Assembly (NCBI RefSeq): GCF_025787225.1
Contig: NZ_CP090958.1
Location: forward strand, 1,393,856 to 1,457,855
DNA from: Saxibacter everestensis
GTDB lineage: Bacteria; Actinomycetota; Actinomycetes; Actinomycetales; Brevibacteriaceae
DNA: 64,000 nt
Direction: 5' to 3'
Shown: positions 6,578-15,640 of the stretch, piece after piece
Numbering within the stretch: position 1 is the first letter of the stretch
How the letters are laid out: every line of letters begins with the position of its first letter
Notes under the pieces: model-generated
Told to the model about the DNA's origin: nothing
The model's input: the letters and a program-made list of their open reading frames with translations, nothing else
The model's database searches: none
Position numbers and translations under genes: made by a program

Positions 6578-8539
6578 GTGTTTCTACGGGCTGGCTTCGA
6601 TGGCGGGAAGGGGGTGAGGGCAGTGACGGCTGGGCAGGCGGCGGCTGGGCAGGCGGCGGGCGGGTCGCCGTTTGCTGTCCTCGCGCGGGCGTTGGCCGAT
6701 GAGGTGTCGCTGTCGTCTGCCGCGGTGATCGGGTCTTGGGATCGGGGTACTCGGCGGGACGCGCTGCGGGTGCTCGGGGAAATGGCTGGGTTGTTGGAGT
6801 CGGTGCAGGCGCGGCTGATCGCGGCCGAGGAGCGCTCCGGTGACTGGCAGGGCGACGGGGAGCGGTCTATCGAGTCGTGGCTGGGGAAACAGACGAAGTC
6901 CGGGTACGGAAAAGCGAAGGCAGATCTGGCGGTGTCTCGTGCTTTGGCGGAGCTTCCGGCGTTGGGGGAGGCGTTGGAGTCCGGTGAGGTGAGTGGGGAG
7001 CATGTCCGGGTGGTGTCCCGGCAGTTCGAGCACGCCTCTGCCCCGCAACGCGCCGCACTGACTAGCCCGCAGGGCCAAGCAGAACTGCTGCGAGGCGCGA
7101 AGGGTGCGGATGCCGGGGTGTTTGGTAAAGCGTTGAAACACCGGATGGCTGCGGTGGACGCGGCGAAGCTGCAGCGGGGTCAGGATGCGGTGCGTGAGCG
7201 TCGGTATGCGCGGGTGTTCAAGCGGTGTGGCGGGGTGGTGTTGGAGGCGTTGCTGGATCCGGTCGCGGGGGAGAAACTCGCGGTCGCGTTGAATGCGGCG
7301 TCGCCGCGGCCGGGGGCCGGCGATGGGCGGTCGCCGGATCAGTTGCGGGCGGATGCCTTGGAGACTCTGGCGTCGGCGTTGTTGAATCTTGGGGAGTTTA
7401 AGCCGGGTGGGCAGGTCCGCCCGCATGTGATGGTCACCCTGACCCAGGGCCAGTGGGCCGCGTGGCAGCACTGGAAACACCGGCAGAAACACCAGCAGGA
7501 GCAACGCGCGGCTGGCGGCAGTTCTCCGGCAGGAGACACGCCAGCAGGTAATTCGACAGTTCCCGGTGGCCCGGGAGTCGGGGGTTCCGCGTTCATGCGC
7601 GGGACGACCGGCCCGACCGATGCCGACAACGACGCTGCGGCGGCTGGCAGCTTGGCAGTTTCCGGTGGCCAGGCAGCGGATGGTGCTGCAGCGGCGGGCG
7701 CCGATGGCGGTATCTTAGCCGGGGCTGGTGGGGTGCCGGTGCTGGGGGATGGGGTTCCGGTGCCGCCGGTGGAGTTGGATGTTCTACTGTGTGATTCGGT
7801 GGTGATGCGTGCTGTGCTGGATGCGGAGAATCAGCCGGTGAGTCTTGGCCGGGATTCTCGGACGTTTGCCGGTTCGCTGCGTAAGGCCCTGCATTTGAGG
7901 GATGGTGGGTGTGCCTGGCCGGCGTGTGGGATGCCGGCCCAGTTCACCGACGGGCACCACATCAACGAGTGGGCGGCCGGTCAGGGTTCGACGAGTGTGG
8001 ATAACGGGCTGCTGCTGTGTTCCTTTCACCATCACCTGCTCCACGCGACCAGGGCGGTGATCACCCCGATCCCGGGTGGCTTCCGTTTCACTAGCGCCGA
8101 TGGTGTGCTGATCGGCGAACACCAGTTTCGACACCATGCCAGTCGGCAACAGCCCCGACAACCAAGACCAAGACCCAGAGCCGGACCCGGACTCGGACTC
8201 GGACCCGGACTCGACGATGATCGAGCCGGCGGCAGTAGTGATTCCTGCGAAGATGGGCGTGCCGGTAGCAGTGGTATACATGACGGGCGCGCGGGAAGCC
8301 GCGATACCGGAGAAGTACCCGCTGGCGACGGGCGTTTCGACAGCAGGAGCGCCGGCGACGGGTGTGTCGGTAGCAGTACCGGCAGTACCGGTGATGGCAG
8401 AGCAGACAGCACTGCTACGGGCGATTTACGTGCCGGCGACCGGCGAGCATGCCAGAGCGGTAAACGTATCGGACGTACCCATCGCCGGAGCGAGGGCCCA
8501 GCCCCACCAGCCGAACTGTCGGGGGAACGAGGCAGCTGA
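6578..8539 (+). CDS. DUF222 / HNH endonuclease domain protein (13E12 family)
   Basis: 653 residues as one open frame. The DUF222 region is at about residues 25-270 and is typical of the 13E12 repeat family. The HNH domain at about 425-490 has GGCAWPACGMPA (Cys pair), DGHHINEWA and LLLCSFHHHLLH, so its catalytic His and Asn residues look intact. Between them lies a Gly/Ala/Ser-rich linker of about 90 residues. The GTG at 6578 has AAGGG 4 nt upstream; GTG at 6623 with a better spaced GAAGGGGG is an alternative start. From about 8130 on, this frame turns into Gly/Arg/Ser repeats with codons rare here (TTA, AGA), while the +1 frame (8136-8555) has more typical codon use, so the C-terminus may be frameshifted. 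Family members occur in many copies in actinobacterial genomes and can serve as phage attachment regions; the natural substrate is unknown. Confidence 0.85.
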   Translation: MFLRAGFDGGKGVRAVTAGQAAAGQAAGGSPFAVLARALADEVSLSSAAVIGSWDRGTRRDALRVLGEMAGLLESVQARLIAAEERSGDWQGDGERSIESWLGKQTKSGYGKAKADLAVSRALAELPALGEALESGEVSGEHVRVVSRQFEHASAPQRAALTSPQGQAELLRGAKGADAGVFGKALKHRMAAVDAAKLQRGQDAVRERRYARVFKRCGGVVLEALLDPVAGEKLAVALNAASPRPGAGDGRSPDQLRADALETLASALLNLGEFKPGGQVRPHVMVTLTQGQWAAWQHWKHRQKHQQEQRAAGGSSPAGDTPAGNSTVPGGPGVGGSAFMRGTTGPTDADNDAAAAGSLAVSGGQAADGAAAAGADGGILAGAGGVPVLGDGVPVPPVELDVLLCDSVVMRAVLDAENQPVSLGRDSRTFAGSLRKALHLRDGGCAWPACGMPAQFTDGHHINEWAAGQGSTSVDNGLLLCSFHHHLLHATRAVITPIPGGFRFTSADGVLIGEHQFRHHASRQQPRQPRPRPRAGPGLGLGPGLDDDRAGGSSDSCEDGRAGSSGIHDGRAGSRDTGEVPAGDGRFDSRSAGDGCVGSSTGSTGDGRADSTATGDLRAGDRRACQSGKRIGRTHRRSEGPAPPAELSGERGS

Positions 8540-8829
8540 ACTGCCACTGGAATGAGCCACCGGTCGGACACGCAGCAGCCTGACGGTACCGACACGGTTA
8601 AGGACTGCAAGAAACCTGTCCTGATCCTCAGGACCTTACGTTCTGCCGGTGGTCGGCCGCGAGTCAGCCTGCGGATCCTCCACAGAATGCGATGCGGCCG
8701 TTGCAACTCCCTGAAGTTCTGGGTGTTGCAACGACCGCAAGAAGCCGTCGGACGTACGAGCTGCCAGATCCCCGGCCCAGCTAGACCACCAGACGGAGGC
8801 CCAGCTAAACCATCAGACTCGGGATCAGC
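8540..8829. other. Gap between the HNH gene and ald; small repeats, doubtful ORF
   Basis: A 93-codon frame (8552-8833) begins with an ATG overlapping the stop of the +1 HNH frame (ATGA) but has no similarity I recognise, and its end overlaps the ald stop. GTTGCAAC occurs twice (8700-8707 and 8725-8732). CCCAGCTAGACCACCAGAC (8776-8794) recurs as CCCAGCTAAACCATCAGAC (8800-8818), 24 bp apart. I call no gene here. Confidence 0.4.
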
Positions 8830-9948
8830 TTAGAGCGCGAGTGCCTGCTCGGGCGTTACCGCAGGGATGCCGTGTGCGTCGGCAACCGACTTGTAGGTCA
8901 GCGACCCGGCGTGCGTGTGCAGGCCCTGGCGGAGTGCCGGATCGGCCGCAAGCGCAGCCTGCAGACCGCGATCGGCGAGCGCGGCAACGTAGGGCAGCGT
9001 GACGTTCGTCAGCGCATAGGTTGAGGTGTTCGGCACGGCGCCTGGCATGTTCGCCACACAGTAGAAAGTCGAGTTGTGCACCGTGTAGGTCGGATCCTGG
9101 TGGGTGGTCGGACGGGAATCCTCAAAGCAACCACCCTGGTCGATAGCGATGTCCACCAGCACGCTGCCCGGCTTCATCCGGCTCACCAGCTCGTTCGTGA
9201 CCAGCTTCGGCGCCTTGGCACCCGGAATCAGCACCGAGCCAATAACCAGATCGGCATCCACAACTGCCTTGTCCACCTCGAGCGTGTTCGAGGCCACTGT
9301 CTGCAGCTGTCCTTGGAAGACATCCTCGAGGTAGCGCAGTCGATCAACGTTGATGTCGAGGATCTTGACCTCGGCACCGAGACCAAGGGCGATCTTGGCA
9401 GCGTTGGTTCCGGCCACACCGGCACCAAGCACGACGACCTTCGCCCGGTGCACGCCCGGGACGCCGCCGAGCAGCACGCCGCGGCCACCGGCCGGAGCCA
9501 ACAGCGAGGCGGCACCGACCTGAGCGGAAAGCCGGCCGGCGACCTCGCTCATCGGAGCCAGCAGCGGCAGCCGGCGATCAGCGGTCTGCACCGTCTCGTA
9601 AGCAATCGACGTCGTGCGGCTCTTCAGCAGTTCGTCGGTCAGAGGCCGGTCGGCCGCAAGGTGAAGGTAGGTGAACAGAATCTGGTCTTCGCGCAGCCGG
9701 TGGTATTCCTTGGCCACAGGCTCCTTGACCTTAAGCAGCATGTCGGCGCTTTCCCACACCTGGTCGGCATTGGGAAGGATCTTTGCGCCAGCGGCGGCGT
9801 ACTCCTCGTCCGAAATATGCGAGCCGGATCCCGCATTCGTTTCGATGACCACGCTGTGTCCGCGGCTGGTCAGCTCGTGCACACCTGCAGCGGTGATGGC
9901 GACGCGAAATTCGTTGTTCTTGACTTCGCGTGGGACGCCGATTATCAC
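8830..9948 (-). CDS. ald: Alanine dehydrogenase (NAD-dependent)
   Basis: 372 residues, the family norm. MIIGVPREVKNNEFRVA and GSHISDEEYAAAGA are the Ald N-terminal signatures; Lys in LLKVKEPVAKEY and His in TYLHLAADRPL match the catalytic pair. The dinucleotide-binding Rossmann motif VVVLGAGVAGTNAAKIALGLGA is in the middle. It interconverts L-alanine and pyruvate plus ammonium with NAD. The GTG start is chosen because AAGGAG lies 7 nt upstream on the minus strand. It is transcribed away from the glutamine synthetase block. Regulation (for example by an AldR-type Lrp protein) is plausible, but no regulator gene adjoins. Confidence 0.95.
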   Translation of the reverse strand: MIIGVPREVKNNEFRVAITAAGVHELTSRGHSVVIETNAGSGSHISDEEYAAAGAKILPNADQVWESADMLLKVKEPVAKEYHRLREDQILFTYLHLAADRPLTDELLKSRTTSIAYETVQTADRRLPLLAPMSEVAGRLSAQVGAASLLAPAGGRGVLLGGVPGVHRAKVVVLGAGVAGTNAAKIALGLGAEVKILDINVDRLRYLEDVFQGQLQTVASNTLEVDKAVVDADLVIGSVLIPGAKAPKLVTNELVSRMKPGSVLVDIAIDQGGCFEDSRPTTHQDPTYTVHNSTFYCVANMPGAVPNTSTYALTNVTLPYVAALADRGLQAALAADPALRQGLHTHAGSLTYKSVADAHGIPAVTPEQALAL

Positions 9949-10096
9949 AATATTTCTCCTTGTAACGAGTGGCAGACCGTGCTCGCCCTTGATGCACAGC
10001 CTGAATACAAGATGACACTAGGGCCTTAAAGGTCTGAACGCAATACCTTATGAGTCGCTCGCGTCGGCGTGACCAAGGCGCGTCGCGGGCATTGTC

Positions 10097-10124
10097 GGGC
10101 TCGTCGCCGGTATCGGCCGAGCCC
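10097..10124. other. Hairpin in the ald / glnA2-side divergent region
   Basis: GGGCTCG (10097-10103) pairs with CGAGCCC (10118-10124), and an inner GCCG/CGGC stem closes a GTAT loop. It lacks a T tract and no gene ends here, so it may be a structured leader or an insulating element. Confidence 0.4.
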
Positions 10125-10208
10125 ATGCTTGACGGAGACTGCTGTGATGTGGATTGCTGAGACGGTAGGAGCATTTGGCAATCGATGACGAAAGACGAGG
10201 ATCCGACG

Positions 10209-10406
10209 ATGAGTGATTCACAGCGGCTTCCGGGCGACGAGCAGTACTGGTACAACACGAAGACCCGCGAGGTGGAAAAGGGCCATAAGAGCAGCTGGAC
10301 CCACCTGATGGGCCCCTACGCAACCGAGGCGGAAGCAGCGAGCGCGCTGGCAAAGGCCGAGGCCCGGAACGATGCCTGGCAGGCGGAGGACGACAAGTGG
10401 AAATAG
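10209..10406 (+). CDS. Small SPOR-like conserved protein
   Basis: 65 residues from ATG 10209, which has GACGAGGA about 7 nt upstream; an in-frame ATG at 10185 lacks such a site. The core YWYNTKTREVEKGHKSSW then LMGPYATEAEAASALAKAEARNDAW resembles the short single-domain SPOR-like proteins found next to glutamine synthetase genes in several Actinobacteria. There is no signal peptide or membrane segment, so it is probably cytoplasmic. It lies 63 bp before glnA2 on the same strand and may be cotranscribed. Function unknown. Confidence 0.7.
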   Translation: MSDSQRLPGDEQYWYNTKTREVEKGHKSSWTHLMGPYATEAEAASALAKAEARNDAWQAEDDKWK

Positions 10407-10469
10407 CCCGGACGGGTACAGTGTGATTGGGCCGGAAATGCCCGTGAACCAATACGACAAAGGGGAACG

Positions 10470-11807
10470 ATGGATCGGCAGCAAGAGTATGTTCTTCGCA
10501 CTGTGGAAGAACGAAACGTGCGGTTTATCCGGCTGTGGTTCACGGATGTGCAGGGCCAGCTGAAGTCAGTGGCGATTGCCCCAGCCGAACTCGAGGGAGC
10601 ATTCTCTGAGGGCATCGGCTTCGACGGTTCGGCGATGGAAGGCTTCGCCCGGGTCTATGAATCCGACATGGTGCTGCGCCCGGACCCCTCCACTTTTCAG
10701 TTGCTGCCATGGCGTGGTGAGGTTGAAAGCACCGCTCGGATGTTCTGTGACGTGCACACCACCGATGGCGCTCCAGCCGCGGGTGATCCGCGGAACGTGC
10801 TCAAACGAGCCATGGATAAAGCCGGCGAAATGGGTTTTACCTTCTACATCCACCCCGAAATCGAGTTCTACCTCTTCAAATCTTCTCAGCTTGAGGGCGG
10901 TGAACCCATCCCGGTCGATCACGCCGGTTACTTCGACCACGTCCCAGGCGGCACGGCGAACGACTTCCGTCGCGCGGCGGTGAACATGCTGGAATCGATG
11001 GGCATCTCCGTCGAGTTCTCCCACCATGAGGCAGGTCCCGGCCAGAACGAAATCGATCTGCGCTACGCCGATGCGTTGACCATGGCCGACAACGTGATGA
11101 CGTTCAAGGCCGTGATCAAGGAGGTGGCGCTGGCCCAAGGCGTCTACGCCTCCTTCATGCCGAAGCCGCTTGCGCAGCACGCGGGCTCGGGCATGCACAC
11201 TCACATGTCGCTGTTCGAGGGCGAGAACAACGCCTTCTTCGAGGCCGGAGCGCAGTACCAGCTGTCGAAAACCGCCCGGCACTTCATTGCTGGCGTGCTG
11301 CGACACACGCCGGAACTGGCGGCTGTCACCAACCAGTTCGTGAACTCGTACAAGCGGATCTGGTCTGGCTACGAGGCGCCGAGCTATGTCTGCTGGGGAC
11401 ACAACAACCGCTCGGCGCTGATCCGGGTCCCGCAGTACAACTCGGGCAAGAGCAGTTCGTCCCGGATCGAGTATCGAGCCATCGACTCCGCCGCCAACCC
11501 CTACCTCGCCTATTCCGTCCTGCTCCAGGCCGGGCTCGCAGGCATCGAGCAGGAGATGGAGCTGCCGCTGGGCGCCGAGGACGACGTCGCCTCGCTGACC
11601 CGCGCCGAACGAAAAATCCTTGGCATCGGTTCGATGCCGACCAGCCTGCACCACGCGCTGGAGATCATGGAATCTTCCGATCTCGTCGCCGAGGCACTTG
11701 GCGAGCAGGTATTCGACTTCTTCCTGCGGAACAAGCATCAGGAATGGGACGATTACCGGTCACACGTCACCCCCTTCGAGCTACAGATGCACTTTGGCAC
11801 GCTCTGA
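10470..11807 (+). CDS. glnA2: Type I glutamine synthetase, non-adenylylated form (GlnA2-like)
   Basis: 445 residues. GS I motifs: GIGFDGSAMEGF, FYIHPEIEFYLF (metal-binding Glu), HHEAGPGQNEID, MHTHMSLFEGENNAFF and the ATP-binding NQFVNSYKRIWSGYEAPSY; Arg-rich SSSSRIEYRAIDSAANPYLA completes the active site. The Tyr-containing NLYDLP-type adenylylation loop is missing: the corresponding region reads EQEMELPLGAEDDVASL. It is therefore predicted not to be a GlnE substrate, unlike the copy at 40110-41534. AAAGGGGAACG precedes the ATG. It forms glutamine, or in related actinobacterial GlnA paralogues gamma-glutamyl amides. glnE follows with a 14 bp overlap. Confidence 0.9.
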   Translation: MDRQQEYVLRTVEERNVRFIRLWFTDVQGQLKSVAIAPAELEGAFSEGIGFDGSAMEGFARVYESDMVLRPDPSTFQLLPWRGEVESTARMFCDVHTTDGAPAAGDPRNVLKRAMDKAGEMGFTFYIHPEIEFYLFKSSQLEGGEPIPVDHAGYFDHVPGGTANDFRRAAVNMLESMGISVEFSHHEAGPGQNEIDLRYADALTMADNVMTFKAVIKEVALAQGVYASFMPKPLAQHAGSGMHTHMSLFEGENNAFFEAGAQYQLSKTARHFIAGVLRHTPELAAVTNQFVNSYKRIWSGYEAPSYVCWGHNNRSALIRVPQYNSGKSSSSRIEYRAIDSAANPYLAYSVLLQAGLAGIEQEMELPLGAEDDVASLTRAERKILGIGSMPTSLHHALEIMESSDLVAEALGEQVFDFFLRNKHQEWDDYRSHVTPFELQMHFGTL

Positions 11808-14800
11808 GGCCACCCTCTACTCGCGGCTGATCCGGGCGGGTTTCGACGACGCCGGGCGGGCAGAGCGGTTCCTCGCGGATCTGGACGGACATGCCGAGCT
11901 ATTGCCGGACGGTGATGAATCACCCGAGCTGCTCAAGTTGCTCGCCGCGGCCGCGAATCCGGATGGCGCGCTGCTCGGACTGCTCAACTTCGTCGAGACC
12001 CTTGAGCGCACGCCGGAAGCGGCAACGGGTTTTGCGGATTCCTGGCGCTCCGAGCCCCAGCTCAGCAGCCGGCTGATCAGCATTTTCGGCGCTTCTGCCG
12101 CGATGGCGGACCACCTGATGCGTCATCCGGCCAGTTGGCGGGAATTGTCGTCCGCCAAGGAACATGTCTTCCTCGGGACAGCGGACAGTGAAACAGCCGC
12201 AATTCGCCACCGCCTTGTCTCGGCGACCGGAGCCGACCCTGCGGCCTTGCAGCCGACGGCCACCCTGGCGCCCGACGAGGCACAGTCCGCCATGCGGGCC
12301 GAATACCGGACCTTGCTCATGCGGCTCGCGGCCGACGACCTGTCAGCGCCCGATCCATCGATCATTGTTCCTGACGTTGCGAGGGTGCTCGCCGACCTTG
12401 CCGGCGCGGCACTGGACGCCGGACTTGCCATTGCTCGGGCGGACGTCGGCGACGCGGCCGCAGACGTCACCCTCGCGGTGATCGGGATGGGCAAGTGCGG
12501 AGGGCGCGAACTGAACTACGTCAGCGACGTCGACGTGATCTTCGTTGCCGAGGCAGCGCGTCCGGATGTCGATCCGCACCTGGTGTCGGAGGTCGGTGCC
12601 AAACTGGCGTCGAAGCTTTCATCTGTCTGCGCCGAACCCGCCGCGGAACCGGCGCTCTGGGTCGTGGATGCAGCACTGCGCCCGGAGGGAAAGAAGGGCG
12701 CGCTGGTCAAAACGCTCGACGAGCACCTGCACTATTACGACACCTGGGCCGACAACTGGGAGTTTCAGGCCCTGCTGAAAGCCCGGCCGATCGCGGGTGA
12801 CCGTGAGCTTGGCACCGCATACTATGACGCTATCAATCCGCTGGTCTGGCAGGCGAGCTCCCGCAAGGGATTCGTCGAATCGGTGCAGAAGATGCGACTG
12901 CGGGTCACCGACAACATTCCGGACCGCGAACTGCCCCAGCAGCTGAAGCTCGGGCCAGGCGGACTGCGCGACGTTGAATTCAGCGCGCAGCTGCTGCAAA
13001 TGGTGCACGGCCGGGTCGACGACCAGCTTCGGGTCGCCAACACCTGGCAGGCGCTCGAGCGTCTGAGCTCGGGCGGCTACATCGGGCGAGACGACACCGC
13101 AGAACTCGATGTCGCCTACCGATTCCTTCGGGTGGTGGAACACCGGCTGCAACTGAGCAAGCTTCAACGCACCCACCTGGTCCCGAAGGACGAGGACGCG
13201 CTGCGCCGGCTGGCACGTGCCGTCTATCCCGACGGCTCCGGTGAGCGCACCGGCGAGCAGCTTGAAAAGCAGCGCAAGGCGCATGGCCGCAGTGTCCGGG
13301 CCCTGCACGAGCAGATCTTCTACCGGCCAGTTCTGGCGATGGCGGCGAAGCTCACCGGCGAGGAGGCGAAACTCAGCTTCGAGGGTGCCAGGGACCGACT
13401 CTTCGCATTTGGTTACCGTGATCCGGAAGGTGCGATCCGGCACCTGACCGCGCTGACCTCAGGGTTGAGCCGGCGAGCGGCCATCCAGCGCCACCTGCTT
13501 CCGGTGCTGCTGGACTGGCTGAGCCAGGGGGTGGATCCGGACGCCGGGCTGTTGGCGTTCCGCAAGCTCAGCGACGGACTCGGCACCAGCCACTGGTACC
13601 TGAAAATGCTCCGGGACTCCGGGGTCGCGGCGCAGCGGATGACCAGAATCCTCAGCGTCTCGCGGTTCGTCACCGATCTGCTCGAGACCCGCCCCACCGC
13701 GGTCGCCTGGCTCGACGACGACGCAGCGCTGCAGGCACGAACCCGCGAGGGGCTGGACACCGAAATCGGCGGCTCATGGGAGCGCCATCGCGCGACAAAG
13801 GACTCGATCACCATGATCCGGTCGATCTCAACGCGTGAGGTGCTGCGGATCGCCATCCGGGACGTGCTGCGACTTGCCGACCCGACCGAGATCGCCCGCG
13901 AACTGTCGCTCGTCGCGGAACTCTCGATCGAACACGCCTTGCGCGCGGTCCGGGATGACGTCGAGGACCGCTATCGGGACAAGGGCACCCCGCTCCCGGA
14001 CTACCGGTTCGCGATAGTCGCAATGGGCAGCCTCGGTGGCCGGGAAATCGGCTACACCTCCGACGCAGACGTGCTGTTCGTCTACGACGTCGACGAGACC
14101 GAACCGGGCGCCGACCTGGTCGGCAAGGCAGTCGCCGCCATCGGGTCTGAATTGACCTCGGCACTGAAGGAACCCCGGGAGGAACGCGGCATCGTCCTGG
14201 ACGCGGGGCTCCGCCCCGAAGGCAAGCAGGGAATCCTGGTCCGGACCCTTACCTCATATGCCCGGTACTACGAGCAATGGTCGGAGCCCTGGGAAGCTCA
14301 GGCACTGCTGCGCGCCCGGCCGATCGCAGGCGATGAGTCCCTGGGCGCCGAGTACATCAACCTTATCGATCCATTGCGTTACCCCGAGACGATGAGTGAG
14401 GGCGCGGTAATGCAGATGCGCCGTCTGAAGGCGCGGATGGAATCCGAGCGGCTGCCGCGCGGCGCAGACCCGAACCGGCACCTGAAACTTGGCCGCGGCG
14501 GACTGAGCGATGTCGAATGGGTTGCCCAACTGCTGCAGATGCGGAACGCGCACACGGTGGTATCGATGCGCCGGACCGAAACGCTGGCGACGCTGAACGC
14601 CGCCGTCGAGCACGATCTGCTGGATCCGGCGGATCGGGACGTGCTCTCCGCGGCCTGGATATTTGCCAGTCGGGTGCGCAACGCCGCCGTCCTGTGGCGG
14701 GGACGGGTGGCGCAGTCACTGCCGACCGATCGGCTGGATCTGGAAGCCGTAGCCAGGCTGCTTGGCTACCCGGCCGACAGCGCGGTGCGACTGGAGGACG

Positions 14801-14856
14801 ATTACCTCAGATCCACCAGGCAGGCGCGCCGGGTGGTCGAACGGATCTTCTTTTAA
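11794..14856 (+). CDS. glnE: Bifunctional glutamine synthetase adenylyltransferase/deadenylase
   Basis: 1020 residues from the TTG at 11794, giving the family-typical start MARSEATLYSRLIRAGFDDA; upstream codons in this frame only shadow glnA2. Two nucleotidyltransferase domains are visible: the N-terminal deadenylase with GMGKCGGRELNYVSDVDVIF and the C-terminal adenylyltransferase with AMGSLGGREIGYTSDADVLF, each with the paired Asp residues that bind metal. Each is followed by a KLGPGGLRDVEF or KLGRGGLSDVEW helical segment. It modifies the Tyr of adenylylatable GlnA and so tunes it to nitrogen status. It overlaps the glnA2 stop by 14 bp, which suggests translational coupling. Confidence 0.95.
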   Translation: MARSEATLYSRLIRAGFDDAGRAERFLADLDGHAELLPDGDESPELLKLLAAAANPDGALLGLLNFVETLERTPEAATGFADSWRSEPQLSSRLISIFGASAAMADHLMRHPASWRELSSAKEHVFLGTADSETAAIRHRLVSATGADPAALQPTATLAPDEAQSAMRAEYRTLLMRLAADDLSAPDPSIIVPDVARVLADLAGAALDAGLAIARADVGDAAADVTLAVIGMGKCGGRELNYVSDVDVIFVAEAARPDVDPHLVSEVGAKLASKLSSVCAEPAAEPALWVVDAALRPEGKKGALVKTLDEHLHYYDTWADNWEFQALLKARPIAGDRELGTAYYDAINPLVWQASSRKGFVESVQKMRLRVTDNIPDRELPQQLKLGPGGLRDVEFSAQLLQMVHGRVDDQLRVANTWQALERLSSGGYIGRDDTAELDVAYRFLRVVEHRLQLSKLQRTHLVPKDEDALRRLARAVYPDGSGERTGEQLEKQRKAHGRSVRALHEQIFYRPVLAMAAKLTGEEAKLSFEGARDRLFAFGYRDPEGAIRHLTALTSGLSRRAAIQRHLLPVLLDWLSQGVDPDAGLLAFRKLSDGLGTSHWYLKMLRDSGVAAQRMTRILSVSRFVTDLLETRPTAVAWLDDDAALQARTREGLDTEIGGSWERHRATKDSITMIRSISTREVLRIAIRDVLRLADPTEIARELSLVAELSIEHALRAVRDDVEDRYRDKGTPLPDYRFAIVAMGSLGGREIGYTSDADVLFVYDVDETEPGADLVGKAVAAIGSELTSALKEPREERGIVLDAGLRPEGKQGILVRTLTSYARYYEQWSEPWEAQALLRARPIAGDESLGAEYINLIDPLRYPETMSEGAVMQMRRLKARMESERLPRGADPNRHLKLGRGGLSDVEWVAQLLQMRNAHTVVSMRRTETLATLNAAVEHDLLDPADRDVLSAAWIFASRVRNAAVLWRGRVAQSLPTDRLDLEAVARLLGYPADSAVRLEDDYLRSTRQARRVVERIFF

Positions 14857-14875
14857 ACGAGCTTAGGAAACTTCG

Positions 14876-15640
14876 ATGAATGGTCGGATAGTGGACCTCA
14901 ACGCCGACATGGGCGAAAGCTTCGGTCGCTGGCAGCTTGGCGACGATGCCGCACTGCTCAGGATTGTCTCCAGTGCGAATGTCGCCTGCGGTTTCCACGC
15001 CGGCGATCCCTCCGTTCTGCTCTCGACCTGCCGGTCCGCGGCGGCGAACGGCGTGGTGATCGGGGCGCAGGTAGGGTATCGCGATCTGGCCGGCTTCGGG
15101 CGCCGATTCATGGATGTGGACCCCGATGAACTCACGGCGGATGTGCTCTATCAGCTGTCGGCCCTCGACGGTCTTGCCCGGGTTGCCGGGAGTAAGGTGC
15201 GCTACCTGAAACCACACGGCGCCCTGTACAACGCGGTGGTCACGCATGAATCGCAGGCAGCGGCCATCGTCACGGCAATCACGAAATACGATGCGTCTCT
15301 GCCCGTGCTCGGCCTGCCGGATTCGGCATTGCTGCGGATCGCGGCCGAGCAGGGACTACGCACGGTCGCCGAGGCGTTCGCCGACCGCGCCTACACGGCG
15401 GAGGGAACGCTGGTGTCAAGGCGCGAGCCGGAATCGGTGCTCTTCGATCCACATGCCGTGGCCGAACGGGTGCTGCGGATCGTCACGGCGGGCGAGGTGG
15501 TGGCGATCACCGGGGAGACAGTCAGCGTCCGCCCGGACTCGATCTGTCTGCATTCCGACACCGCCGATGCCGCGCTGATCGCCGCCGCCGTCAGGTCACG
15601 ACTGGACGACAGCGACATCCGGGTCCGGTCGTTCGTATGA
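14876..15640 (+). CDS. pxpA: 5-oxoprolinase subunit A (LamB/YcsF family)
   Basis: 254 residues, full length. VDLNADMGESFGRW at the N-terminus, NVACGFHAGDP, the Lys/His motif KPHGALYN and the C-terminal ISLH-like SICLHSDTADA are the LamB/YcsF signatures. With PxpB and PxpC it forms the prokaryotic ATP-dependent 5-oxoprolinase, which opens 5-oxoproline (a spontaneous breakdown product of glutamine and glutamate) to glutamate. It starts 19 bp after glnE with TAGGAAA ahead of the ATG, so it may belong to the glnA2-glnE operon. ATGA overlap with pxpB. Confidence 0.93.
   Translation: MNGRIVDLNADMGESFGRWQLGDDAALLRIVSSANVACGFHAGDPSVLLSTCRSAAANGVVIGAQVGYRDLAGFGRRFMDVDPDELTADVLYQLSALDGLARVAGSKVRYLKPHGALYNAVVTHESQAAAIVTAITKYDASLPVLGLPDSALLRIAAEQGLRTVAEAFADRAYTAEGTLVSRREPESVLFDPHAVAERVLRIVTAGEVVAITGETVSVRPDSICLHSDTADAALIAAAVRSRLDDSDIRVRSFV

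Noticed and set aside
8552-8833. 93-codon ORF after the HNH gene with an ATGA overlap to the +1 frame
   Set aside because: No known domain, mixed codon use, and it runs into the ald stop. The overlap is suggestive but not enough to call a gene.
11620-11793. N-terminal extension of glnE back into glnA2
   Set aside because: Those 58 codons shadow the conserved glnA2 frame; the TTG at 11794 gives the standard GlnE N-terminus.
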